From the NCBI GenBank assembly GCA_015056085.1, contig SVHA01000001.1:124001-188000 (forward strand): a DNA stretch of 64,000 bases, given 5' to 3'. Shown one piece after another: positions 1-7,962 of this stretch. The notes below the pieces were generated by a model. It worked only from the letters and a program-made list of their open reading frames with translations. It was not told where the DNA came from and searched no databases. The translations under genes and the position numbers were made by a program. Each line of letters starts with the position of its first letter. Within the stretch, counting starts at the first letter, position 1. The stretch comes from Clostridiales bacterium. GTDB lineage: Bacteria; Bacillota; Clostridia; Christensenellales; Aristaeellaceae.

Positions 1-2
1 GT

Positions 3-1823
3 GTGGGCTTGGAAATCCGTCTTGAAGACGACAGCATTTCCATCACCATGCCCGGTGACAGCATCTACGAATATCCGGCGTCCCTTGGCTTCAAGAAGAA
101 CAAAAATGCCAAAGAGGGCGAACCGGACAAGATTGAAGAGTTCACTGATAACGGCGTGACCGGCGTGTATCTGGCTCCCTGCTTCGGCGCGACCACGCTG
201 ACCGAAAAGGCTGGCTACATGTTCGTGCCTGAAGCCGCCGGCGCCATCATCAACCTGACGGACGGCCGCGGCATCGGCCAGACTCCTTACAGCAAGAAGT
301 TCTACGGTACCAACGTGGGTGTGGAACGCACGATTCTTGCCAAACTCAACAAGGAATCCGAAAAGGTGACCATGCCCATCTTCGGCATGGCATACACCGA
401 TGAGAAGTTGGGCTTCCTGGCAGTGGTGGAAAACGGCGCTGAGTCTGCGGATATCCTGGCATATCCCGGCGGCGTTATCACCGACTACAACTGGATCACC
501 GCCCATTTCCTGGTGCGTGACCAGTACGTCATGCAGACCTCCCGTACTTCCGGCCTGAATCGCCGCGAAGTCAAGGGCTATATGCGTGACATGACCATCC
601 GCTACTACATTCTTAGCGGCGATCAGGCCAACTACACCGGCATGGCGCAGCGCTATCGTCAGCTGCTGGAAGAAGAAGGCAAGCTCGTCAAGCGCGACAC
701 TGCCTATCGTCCCCGCATCGACTTCCTGGGCGCTGAAGCGTCCCAGTTCCTGATGTGGTACACCGTGGTGCCCATGACCAGTTTCGACCAGGCGCTGGCG
801 ATTCTGGAAGAGTGCAAGGAACATGGCCTCACTTCTCCTCTGGTGGTCTACAAGGGCTGGCAGGCCGGCGGCATGAGCCTGGCCTACGGCACCGCCACCA
901 CTGCCATTGACGGCTCCGTCGGCAACCGCGGCTCTCTGGAAAACCTCCAGACCTGGGTTGAGGAAAACGGCGGTAAGTTCTATCTGGGTCAGGAAGGCGC
1001 GATGGGCAACACCACCCGTACCTACGACACCCGTGAGGAAGTCGTGCGTACCGTCGGCCAGGTGGAAGCCACCGTTACCACCGGTATGCATCTGTTCCCC
1101 GTCATGTACTACATGACGCCCTACTGGTCCCAGAACATGATCAACTACCACCAGGATTCCTACGAAGATGTGGGCGGTCTTGCCCTGTTCGGTATGCCCA
1201 ATGTGCTCTACTCCCGTTATTACAACGGCGAGACTATCACCCGCGGCGATACCATGCAGGCCTACTATGACGTCTTCAAGAGCCTGGAAGATGAAGACCT
1301 GGCGCTGGAACTGCCCTTTGTGCAGTACTGGGATATGACTGACGTCTATCTCGACCTACCCATGGGTACCACTTCCTACTCCTTCCTGGCAGCGGAAGTT
1401 CCCTTCCTGCCCATGGTCCTCAGCGGCTACATTCCGTATTACAGCACCTACAACAACTCTGACGCCAACGAAACCCGCCAGATGCTCAAGCAGGTGGAAT
1501 ACGGTGCGTACCCCTCCTACTTGATCACTCACGAAGACGTTCAGGCTCTGAGCAACACCAACTCCAGCGAGTATTTCTCCGGCACTTGGAATTCCATCAA
1601 GGAAAACGTCTACCAGCGTGACGCTGAGCTGCGTGCTTACTACGCTGAGCTGGAAGGCGCTCACATGGTCGCCCATGAGATTCTCAAGGAAAAGGTTGTC
1701 AAGACCACCTGGAGCAACGGCACGGAAGTGATCGTCAACTACACCGAAAAGCCTTACACCTATGAGGACACGGTGGTTCCCGCAATGGATTACACGATGC
1801 TGAAAGGAGAGAACACGCTGTGA
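3..1823 (+). CDS. DUF5696-type protein, 5' end outside window
   Basis: The frame is already open at the window edge and the first residues read as mid-domain sequence, so the true start lies upstream; 606 codons are visible. The protein resembles the large DUF5696 proteins that clostridia encode beside carbohydrate ABC transporters. Biochemical function is not established; a glycoside-hydrolase-like barrel is my inference from the aromatic- and acid-rich sequence and from the neighbours. The stop overlaps the GTG start of the first permease by 4 bp, so the two are probably translationally coupled and belong to one sugar-uptake operon. Family call fairly confident, function uncertain. Confidence 0.7.
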   Translation: MGLEIRLEDDSISITMPGDSIYEYPASLGFKKNKNAKEGEPDKIEEFTDNGVTGVYLAPCFGATTLTEKAGYMFVPEAAGAIINLTDGRGIGQTPYSKKFYGTNVGVERTILAKLNKESEKVTMPIFGMAYTDEKLGFLAVVENGAESADILAYPGGVITDYNWITAHFLVRDQYVMQTSRTSGLNRREVKGYMRDMTIRYYILSGDQANYTGMAQRYRQLLEEEGKLVKRDTAYRPRIDFLGAEASQFLMWYTVVPMTSFDQALAILEECKEHGLTSPLVVYKGWQAGGMSLAYGTATTAIDGSVGNRGSLENLQTWVEENGGKFYLGQEGAMGNTTRTYDTREEVVRTVGQVEATVTTGMHLFPVMYYMTPYWSQNMINYHQDSYEDVGGLALFGMPNVLYSRYYNGETITRGDTMQAYYDVFKSLEDEDLALELPFVQYWDMTDVYLDLPMGTTSYSFLAAEVPFLPMVLSGYIPYYSTYNNSDANETRQMLKQVEYGAYPSYLITHEDVQALSNTNSSEYFSGTWNSIKENVYQRDAELRAYYAELEGAHMVAHEILKEKVVKTTWSNGTEVIVNYTEKPYTYEDTVVPAMDYTMLKGENTL

Positions 1824-2794
1824 AAAAGCTTCGTATCGGGCTTGTGACCCGGCGTGAGTTGAAGGGCTGGATCTTCCTGGCTCCCTGGGTCATTGGTTTC
1901 ATTGCCTTCTTCCTCTATCCCATCGTGCAGTCTGTTATTTACAGCTTCCATTCTGTGAAGATCACTGCTATTGCGCGTGAAATGCATTATGTTGGCACCT
2001 ACAACTACGGTCAGGTGTTCACAGCGGCAAATGTCACCAAGTACATTTCCTTCTTCACATCGGCTATTCTGCAGCTGGCGGTCGTTTTGGTGTTCTCCCT
2101 GATCATCGCCATGATGCTGAACAAGCCCATTCGCGGCAAGGGTTTCTTCCGCACCCTGTTCTTCCTGCCTGTTGTGGTCGTTTCCGGTCCCGTGCTTTCC
2201 CGACTGGTCAGCACCGGCGGTACTTCCATTCCCTTCATCGAGGCCTACGGCATTACGGGTATCATCACTAGCATCTTGCCTGAGGCGCTGGCTACACCCA
2301 TTGCCCAGCTGTTCTCTCAGTTGATTCTGGTTCTGTGGTATTCCGGTGTGCCGATCCTGTTCTACATGACCGGTCTGCAGAAGATCGACGATGTGATCTA
2401 TGAAGCGGCGCTGATCGACGGCGCTGACTCCTGGGTCGCCTTCTGGAAGATCACCCTGCCGGCTATCCGTCAGTACATTATGATCTGCGGTGTGTATACC
2501 ATCGTGTTCCTGGCGACCAACAGTGAGAACGTCATCGTCAAGGACATGAGAAGCAGAATGTACACTGCCGGTTACTACGGCATCCAGTCCGCTGAAGCGG
2601 TATGGTACGCGTTCTTCATTTCCCTGATCGTCGTTGCGATCTTCCTGCTTTGCAGGGAACGCAAGGGCAAGAAGGTGGAAGAGGTCAAGACCATGGAGCA
2701 GATGCGTGTGGCCCGTATGCACGCTGAGCGTGCAAAGCGCATGACTAACTATAAGGAGAGAAAGGAGAGGAAGATCCTTGGCAAAAAGCATTGA
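1820..2794 (+). CDS. ABC sugar transporter permease, MalF/UgpA type
   Basis: A 324-residue inner-membrane permease of the binding-protein-dependent sugar (MalF/UgpA/LplB-like) class. The N-terminus has the usual GWIFLAPWVIGF segment followed by about six membrane spans. The ATPase-contact EAA loop is seen as EAALIDGAD around residue 195. The GTG start overlaps the upstream stop (GTGA) and has AAAGGAG upstream. It pairs with the MalG-type permease that begins 17 bp before its own stop. No ATP-binding subunit is encoded nearby, which is common in Firmicutes where one shared MsmX-type ATPase serves many importers. The basic C-terminal tail (from about residue 285) is longer than usual. Substrate is not predictable beyond a carbohydrate. 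Confidence 0.9.
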   Translation: MKKLRIGLVTRRELKGWIFLAPWVIGFIAFFLYPIVQSVIYSFHSVKITAIAREMHYVGTYNYGQVFTAANVTKYISFFTSAILQLAVVLVFSLIIAMMLNKPIRGKGFFRTLFFLPVVVVSGPVLSRLVSTGGTSIPFIEAYGITGIITSILPEALATPIAQLFSQLILVLWYSGVPILFYMTGLQKIDDVIYEAALIDGADSWVAFWKITLPAIRQYIMICGVYTIVFLATNSENVIVKDMRSRMYTAGYYGIQSAEAVWYAFFISLIVVAIFLLCRERKGKKVEEVKTMEQMRVARMHAERAKRMTNYKERKERKILGKKH

Positions 2795-3758
2795 GGCCCG
2801 TAAGGCGATTCTGCGCAAGCGGATTCTGGGCACCTATGAGCAGATGGGTCTGCTCCCCAAACTCTTCCTGTATGTCATGCTCATCGCCATCGGCTTTGTG
2901 TATGTGTTCCCGCTGCTGAGTATGCTGGTCATGTCCTTCGAAACGCTGGAAGACCTGCTTGACTCTTCCGTTAAGTGGATTCCCAATACCCTGTGCTGGG
3001 ATAACTACAAAAAGGCCTTTGAGGTCATGGAATTCACTGAGCACATCCAGGACACCCTGCTGCTGACCGCTGTTCCCGCCCTTTTCCAGACCATTTCCTG
3101 CGGTCTGGCTGGCTACGGCCTGGCCCGCTTCAACTTCAAGGGCAAGAATATTCTGATGCTGCTGGTGTTGCTCACCTTCATCGTGCCTTTCCCGCTGATC
3201 ATGCTGCCCACTTACATGATGTACTCCGACTACGGCATCCTGGGCTCTGCCTGGACGATGCTGCTGCCGGCACTGTTTGGTCAGGGTCTGCGCTCTGCGA
3301 TCTTCATCCTGATCTTCAAGGCCATGTTTGAGCAGACTCCCCGCTCTCTGGACGAAGCCGCCCGAGTGGACGGCGCCAGTGAGAAGCGCGTCTTCTTCAC
3401 CATCGGCATTCCTCTGGGCGTGTCTGGTATGCTGACCACGTTCCTGTTCTCCTTCGTGTGGTACTGGAATGAGACTTACACCACCAGCCTGTACATCACC
3501 AACACGGGCCGCAACGTGAACCTGTCCACCCTGATGATGGAACTGGACCGCTTCGAAGCCAGTTATTCTGCTTACCTGCAGAATCAGTACGGCGGCACGG
3601 CCGTTGGCGCCGCTGCTGCGTCCTCTGGTAACGCCCTGAACGAAGCCGTCACCATGGCCGGTGTTATGATCACCATCCTGGTGCCCCTGCTGATCTACTT
3701 CTGCTTGCAGCGCTACTTCGTGCAGGCTATCGACCGCAGCGGTATCACCGGCGAATAA
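2778..3758 (+). CDS. ABC sugar transporter permease, MalG/UgpE type
   Basis: A 326-residue permease of the MalG/UgpE (YtcP-like) class, the usual partner of the preceding MalF-type permease. It shows an N-terminal membrane span, a periplasmic-type loop, and the EAA motif DEAARVDGAS near residue 193 that docks the ATPase. I use the TTG start at 2778 because GAGAGGAAG lies just upstream and the sequence from there matches the expected N-terminus; this gives a 17 bp overlap with the upstream gene. An unusual Ala/Ser/Gly-rich insertion (about residues 270-290) sits before the last span. A strong terminator follows the gene. Confidence 0.9.
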   Translation: MAKSIEARKAILRKRILGTYEQMGLLPKLFLYVMLIAIGFVYVFPLLSMLVMSFETLEDLLDSSVKWIPNTLCWDNYKKAFEVMEFTEHIQDTLLLTAVPALFQTISCGLAGYGLARFNFKGKNILMLLVLLTFIVPFPLIMLPTYMMYSDYGILGSAWTMLLPALFGQGLRSAIFILIFKAMFEQTPRSLDEAARVDGASEKRVFFTIGIPLGVSGMLTTFLFSFVWYWNETYTTSLYITNTGRNVNLSTLMMELDRFEASYSAYLQNQYGGTAVGAAAASSGNALNEAVTMAGVMITILVPLLIYFCLQRYFVQAIDRSGITGE

Positions 3759-3803
3759 GTTTTCTTCCGACCCGGAAGGGGAGGGCAGAACAAAATCTCT
3801 TTG

Positions 3804-3840
3804 CCCCGACAGTTTGCATCTGCAATCTGTCGGGGTTTTT
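3804..3840 (+). terminator. Rho-independent terminator after the permease pair
   Basis: CCCCGACAG (3804-3812) pairs with CTGTCGGGG (3827-3835), with an inner TTGCA/TGCAA extension, followed by five T. It separates the permease operon from the solute-binding protein gene. Confidence 0.9.
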
Positions 3841-4025
3841 GCAAAAATAGCAGGATAATATGTGAAGTCAGCAGGAATGATGGTTGTGTTTTCGCCATAT
3901 TGTCGGAAAAATGTGTTCAGAAGGTTGATTTGACTGTTTGCACTGCCGATGGGAAGGGCAGAATCCGATGTTCATTCCGCTTCTTGCTAAAGAAGCGTAT
4001 GAAATAACATAAGGAGGTACCCAAA

Positions 4026-5399
4026 ATAAAGAAAATTGTCTCCCTCGTCCTGTGCCTGATGCTGCTCCTGGGCACCGTTTCCGCTCTGGCTGACATTGAA
4101 ATCACCACGGAAGAAATCACCCTGCGCTACGCCACCAACGGCGAAGACCCTGACCTGACCAAGACGTTGGCTGATCAGTTCATGGCTGCGTATCCCAACA
4201 TCAAGGTGGAAATCGTTGACATCGACCCTTCCACCTACAACGAGGGCCTGATGAACCTGGCTTCCGAGCAGAAGCTGCCTGACGTGTTCTGGGCTCCCAA
4301 CGTGTGCGACGCCATCAACAATGGCTGGGCGCTGCGTCTGGATGACTACTACGCCAACGACCCCGATGCCACTTTCACCGAGAGCATCCTGAAGTATGCT
4401 CAGGTGGACGGCCGCCGGTACTCCGTGCCCGCCAAGAGCCGCCCCACCATGATGGTCATCAACAAGTCCGTGTTTGATCTGTACAACATGGAGCTGCCCA
4501 ATCCTGACTGGGATTTCGAAGAGTTCGTTCAGGTTGTGGAAACCATTGGTCATCCTGAAGATGGCTACTATGGCTACGGCTTCAACACCACCAGTGACTT
4601 CTTCATGCCCCGCTACGGCTGGGACGGCGACAGCTACACCTTCGATGAGACCTGGGTGTACTTCGAAGAGACCGTGGATCTGGTTTCCCGTCGTTTGGCT
4701 GAAAACGCCGACACCGAAGCCCGTCTGGGCGCCCTGGGCGACGACGAAGACGACTTCTCCGGCTTCGTGACCGGCCATGCCGCCATGAACGTGGTTTCCT
4801 ACGACTCCGGTGGACAGGGCTACATCGACGGCTCCGTGGCTGACGGCCTGGGCTGCGAATTCGTGATCTATCCCGTGCCTTCTCCCATCAACCTGCATCC
4901 CGACGATATGTGGTTCGTCTGAATCTCCATGGGCACGCAGCATCCCAACGAGGCCTGGGAACTGGCCAAGTGGATGACCTGGGGCAAGGAAGCCACCATC
5001 TGCCGCAACACCTGGTTCCAGGAGAACGAGATTGCCCATAACATGCTGCCCTTCATCACTGATGAAGAAGTGTGGGCCGACACCAAGGCCAAGGCGCATC
5101 CCAGCACTGTGACCTTCTACGAGCACGTGAAGGATCCCTATCCCAGCATCGACACTCACGCTCCCAACATCATCATGTGCAATGTGATGTACTTCTTCGG
5201 CTCTGTGCCCAACTCGTTCTATCGTGGCGAGCGCCAGCCTGCCGACTATGCCTCCACCCTGCGCACCCAGTACAACGGCTATCGTGATGACTGGTACAAG
5301 GGCTGCTCCGAATTCGGTGCTGTGCCCGAGCGTCTCGTGACGGTTGCTACCCCCACCGACGCTACCGCTACCGACGCCACTGCCACTGACGCAGAGTAA
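4026..5399 (+). pseudogene. Extracellular sugar-binding protein gene with ATA start and in-frame TGA
   Basis: The frame encodes a 457-codon ABC solute-binding protein of the extracellular sugar-binding class. It has a typical signal peptide (KKIVSLVLCLML..., probable cleavage after SALA, no lipobox cysteine) and a Thr/Asp/Ala-repeat tail. Two lesions are visible. The codon correctly spaced after AAGGAGGT (4011-4018) is ATA at 4026, where ATG would be expected. TGA at 4920-4922 interrupts the same frame between MWFV and ISMGTQHP, with full similarity and no frame change on both sides. The next in-frame ATG (4059) would remove most of the signal peptide. TGA is a normal stop for many genes here, so recoding is unlikely. 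Either a recent pseudogene or assembly errors. Confidence 0.8.
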
Positions 5400-5412
5400 A
5401 TCTGGTTCCACA

Positions 5413-5441
5413 GCCCTGCCGGTTTCCGGCGGGGCTTTTTT
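5413..5441 (+). terminator. Rho-independent terminator after the binding-protein gene
   Basis: GCCCTGCCGG (5413-5422) pairs with CCGGCGGGGC (5426-5435) around a TTT loop and is followed by six T. Confidence 0.88.
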
Positions 5442-5670
5442 GATGATGATTTTTCGGCTGATGATAAACGACTCGGGTCTGTTTTTTCGGTGAATGATTC
5501 AACTCTGGCGGGGGAGTCGGAGGCATTTCAAAAGATTTTTTGCGCTGTAATGGAAATGAATTCCAAAATGCCGGATGGGGGAGTTGTTGTCAGACGGAAA
5601 ATCGCCGCTGATTTGTCGGAAAACTGGACAAATTTTGCAAAAAAATATCGCAAACATAATCACTAAGGGC

Positions 5671-5698
5671 TTGCAAACTCAGGAATTTGTGATACAAT
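5671..5698 (+). promoter_or_regulatory. Sigma-A type promoter for the orphan permease operon
   Basis: TTGCAA (5671-5676) and TACAAT (5693-5698) are 16 bp apart in an A/T-rich stretch, oriented toward the permease at 5841. Confidence 0.65.
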
Positions 5699-5840
5699 AG
5701 TATCAGGCAGAAAGTTGCAAGCTATGGTACAACTATGTCAACTTGGAAACAGCTGCTTCTTTCGTCCCGGATACCGTTATTCATCATGGTCTCCCGCAGG
5801 TGCGGGGGATGTATCACAACAAAGGAAGGCAGGCATATCC
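5699..5840 (+). other. Leader region with GC-rich hairpin upstream of permease
   Basis: The 441-base gap 5400-5840 holds a terminator, the promoter at 5671 and this roughly 140-nt leader. The leader contains an inverted repeat, CTCCCGCA (5791-5798) and TGCGGGGG (5801-5808), not followed by a T-run. An open frame from a TTG at 5715 runs in frame into the permease, but it lacks a good ribosome binding site there and its 42-residue extension resembles nothing I know. I see no T-box or other named riboswitch. Confidence 0.4.
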
Positions 5841-6704
5841 ATGAAAAGAACTTGCTTTAACCCCGACAAGTTTCATGCCAATCAGATTCCGATCTATCTC
5901 TTTTTGATCCCGCTGGCTATCTTCATGGGTATGCCCATTGTGTTTATCATCAACCACGCCTTCAAGCCCCTGTCTGAGCTGTTTGCGTTCCCGCCGCGCT
6001 TCTTCGTGGAAAACCCCAGCTTTGAGAACTTCCAGAAGCTCTTCCAGCAGGCTTCCACCAGCGCTGTGCCGCTGAGCCGCTATATCTTCAACAGCGGTGT
6101 GGTCACCGTCATCGTGCTGATTGCCAACATCGTCATCGGCGCCCTGGCTGCCTTCGCCATGAGTAAGCTGCGCTTCAAGGGCAAGTATACGATGCTGGAA
6201 GTCAACAACCTGGCCATGATGTTCGTCGGCGTCGCCGTGGTGATTCCGCGCTATCTGGTTATCGACCACATGGGCATTACCAACACCTACTGGGCTCACG
6301 TGTTGCCTCTGCTGGCTGCGCCTGTTGGCGTCTTCCTGATCAAACAGTTCACCGACCAGGTGCCTGACTCTCTGGTGGAAGCCGCCATCATCGACGGCGC
6401 CTCCTACTGGCAGGTGTTCCTCAAGGTGATCATGCCCATGGTCAAGCCCGCTCTGGCCACCATCGCCGTGATGACCTTCCAGTCCGTCTGGGGCAACGTG
6501 GAAACCTCTTCCATGTTCACCACCCGTGAGAGTATGCGTACGCTGACGTTCTTCATGAACTCTCTGGCGACAAATACTGGCTCCGTGGCTGGACAGGGTA
6601 TGGCTGCTGCCGCTTCCCTGATCATGTTCCTGCCCAACCTGATTATCTTCATCGCTATGCAGAGCAAGGTGATGAACACCATGGCGCACTCCGGCATCAA
6701 GTAA
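5841..6704 (+). CDS. ABC sugar transporter permease, MalG type, without partner
   Basis: A 287-residue MalG-type carbohydrate ABC permease. Membrane spans begin at IPIYLFLIPLAIF, and the EAA loop reads VEAAIIDGAS near residue 178, which binds the ATPase. Start ATG at 5841 is chosen because AAAGGAAGG lies at 5822-5830 and the protein from there has the normal family length; the longer in-frame extension to 5715 looks like leader. Such permeases work as heterodimers with a MalF-type subunit, yet none precedes it here. It may pair with the permease at 1820 or with one encoded elsewhere. It is followed closely by the metallo-beta-lactamase-fold and mannosidase genes, suggesting one mannoside-utilisation operon. 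Confidence 0.88.
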   Translation: MKRTCFNPDKFHANQIPIYLFLIPLAIFMGMPIVFIINHAFKPLSELFAFPPRFFVENPSFENFQKLFQQASTSAVPLSRYIFNSGVVTVIVLIANIVIGALAAFAMSKLRFKGKYTMLEVNNLAMMFVGVAVVIPRYLVIDHMGITNTYWAHVLPLLAAPVGVFLIKQFTDQVPDSLVEAAIIDGASYWQVFLKVIMPMVKPALATIAVMTFQSVWGNVETSSMFTTRESMRTLTFFMNSLATNTGSVAGQGMAAAASLIMFLPNLIIFIAMQSKVMNTMAHSGIK

Positions 6705-6734
6705 GCCGACGCGCTGCAAAGGAGAAAATTATAT

Positions 6735-7919
6735 ATGGCAAGTTTGCCGATTCTCGTTTGTACTGGACCTGTGCCGACGCTCTTGCGCCAGGCACAGGTC
6801 CATGGTTGTATTCACCTGATTTCGGGTGAAACAGACCTGGATACCATCTTTCGCCTGAAGGAAGATGCCGCTGAAAATGGCGGCGATCGAAACAGGTGCT
6901 ATGTCGTCATCGGCGGGGAGGACGCCCTCGTTGGATGGCACTATGCCGCCCGCTTTGCTGATTGCGTGACGGCTATTGTTGCCACCGACGGCGCTTTCAA
7001 CCCCGATGTGGCGGTGCTCCTCCGCAATGTGCCGGTGATGGCCCCTGCGGACATTGTGCGGCTCCTCCACATGGAAGGCAACCGTGTGTGCGTCAAAATC
7101 AACAATGGTTTTGATCAGGCCGCCATGGACTGGCTGATGGCGCAGGACCTTTCCCTGCAGCAGCGGGTGTCCATCTATCAACCAGGACTCTATGGCATCG
7201 AAGCCGGCGTGATGGACTCCTTCTATCTGGTGGAAGGCGCCGACAAGGCCATGCTCATCGATACGGGTATGTCCAAAACCAATATGCGCCCCATGGTGGA
7301 GCGGCTGACCCGCCTGCCCATTGAGTGCGCTGCCACCCATGTCCACGGCGATCACATCTATCACTGCGATGAGTTTGACAAGGTCTATCTCTGTGAGGAT
7401 GACTATCCCCTCATCCAGACCTATGTGGACATGATGATGAAGGACAAGGGCTACACGGAAGCCACCTTCACCCCCTTCAAGGACGGCGACGTGTTTGATC
7501 TGGGCGGCGGTGTGACGCTGGAAGCGGTGCAGATCGGCGGTCACACCCCCGGCTCTGTGTGCTTTGTGGACAGGTATCACGAGGCTGTTTTTGCCGGTGA
7601 CGCCATCGGCTCAGGCTATGGCGTGTACATGGCCCTTCCGGGCAGCATGTGCGTGAGTGAGTACCGCAAGAATCTGATCACTTTCCGTGAGAAGATGGAG
7701 CCCTTCCGGGACTTCAGCTTCTACGGCGGTCATCGCCCGCAAGAGCGAGGCATGGATCCCACGAAGCATCAGCGCAATCCCTTGTGCCTGGAACTGGTGG
7801 ACGACATGATCTCCCTGTGCGATCAGGTGCTGGCAGAAGGGGAGAACTTCGGTGAAGAAACCCGTTACGTCACCTTTGGCCGGGCCAATATGTGGATTGA
7901 CGGCCAGCGGGTGCGGTAA
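6735..7919 (+). CDS. Metallo-beta-lactamase-fold hydrolase with degenerate N-terminal esterase-like domain
   Basis: A 394-residue protein. The second half (about 150-394) is a metallo-beta-lactamase fold with the metal motifs THVHGDH (about residue 199), GGHTPGS, FAGDAIG and a final GGHRP, so a two-metal hydrolase is expected. The first 145 residues are reminiscent of the nucleophile-to-acid part of an alpha/beta-hydrolase, but at the place of a GxSxG elbow it reads IGGEDAL, so that part would be inactive; this domain call is inference. It sits between an ABC permease and a GH38 mannosidase, so a role in processing substituted glycans is possible but unproven. RBS AAAGGAG lies 10 nt before the ATG. 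Confidence 0.75.
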   Translation: MASLPILVCTGPVPTLLRQAQVHGCIHLISGETDLDTIFRLKEDAAENGGDRNRCYVVIGGEDALVGWHYAARFADCVTAIVATDGAFNPDVAVLLRNVPVMAPADIVRLLHMEGNRVCVKINNGFDQAAMDWLMAQDLSLQQRVSIYQPGLYGIEAGVMDSFYLVEGADKAMLIDTGMSKTNMRPMVERLTRLPIECAATHVHGDHIYHCDEFDKVYLCEDDYPLIQTYVDMMMKDKGYTEATFTPFKDGDVFDLGGGVTLEAVQIGGHTPGSVCFVDRYHEAVFAGDAIGSGYGVYMALPGSMCVSEYRKNLITFREKMEPFRDFSFYGGHRPQERGMDPTKHQRNPLCLELVDDMISLCDQVLAEGENFGEETRYVTFGRANMWIDGQRVR

Positions 7920-7962
7920 ATCAAAAAATCAACAACAGTGATTTTCGGAAAGGAACATGAAC

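Noticed and set aside
4920-4922. TGA in the binding-protein gene as a selenocysteine codon
   Set aside because: The family has no Sec or Cys at this place as far as I know, no SECIS-like stem is evident right after it, and the gene also has a faulty start codon.
5699-5840. T-box or other riboswitch in the permease leader
   Set aside because: No T-box sequence (AGGGTGGNACCGCG) and no terminator with T-run; only a simple hairpin is visible.
5715-5840. Upstream extension of the third permease to the TTG at 5715
   Set aside because: The extension has no similarity to permease N-termini and no ribosome binding site, whereas AAAGGAAGG precedes the ATG at 5841.
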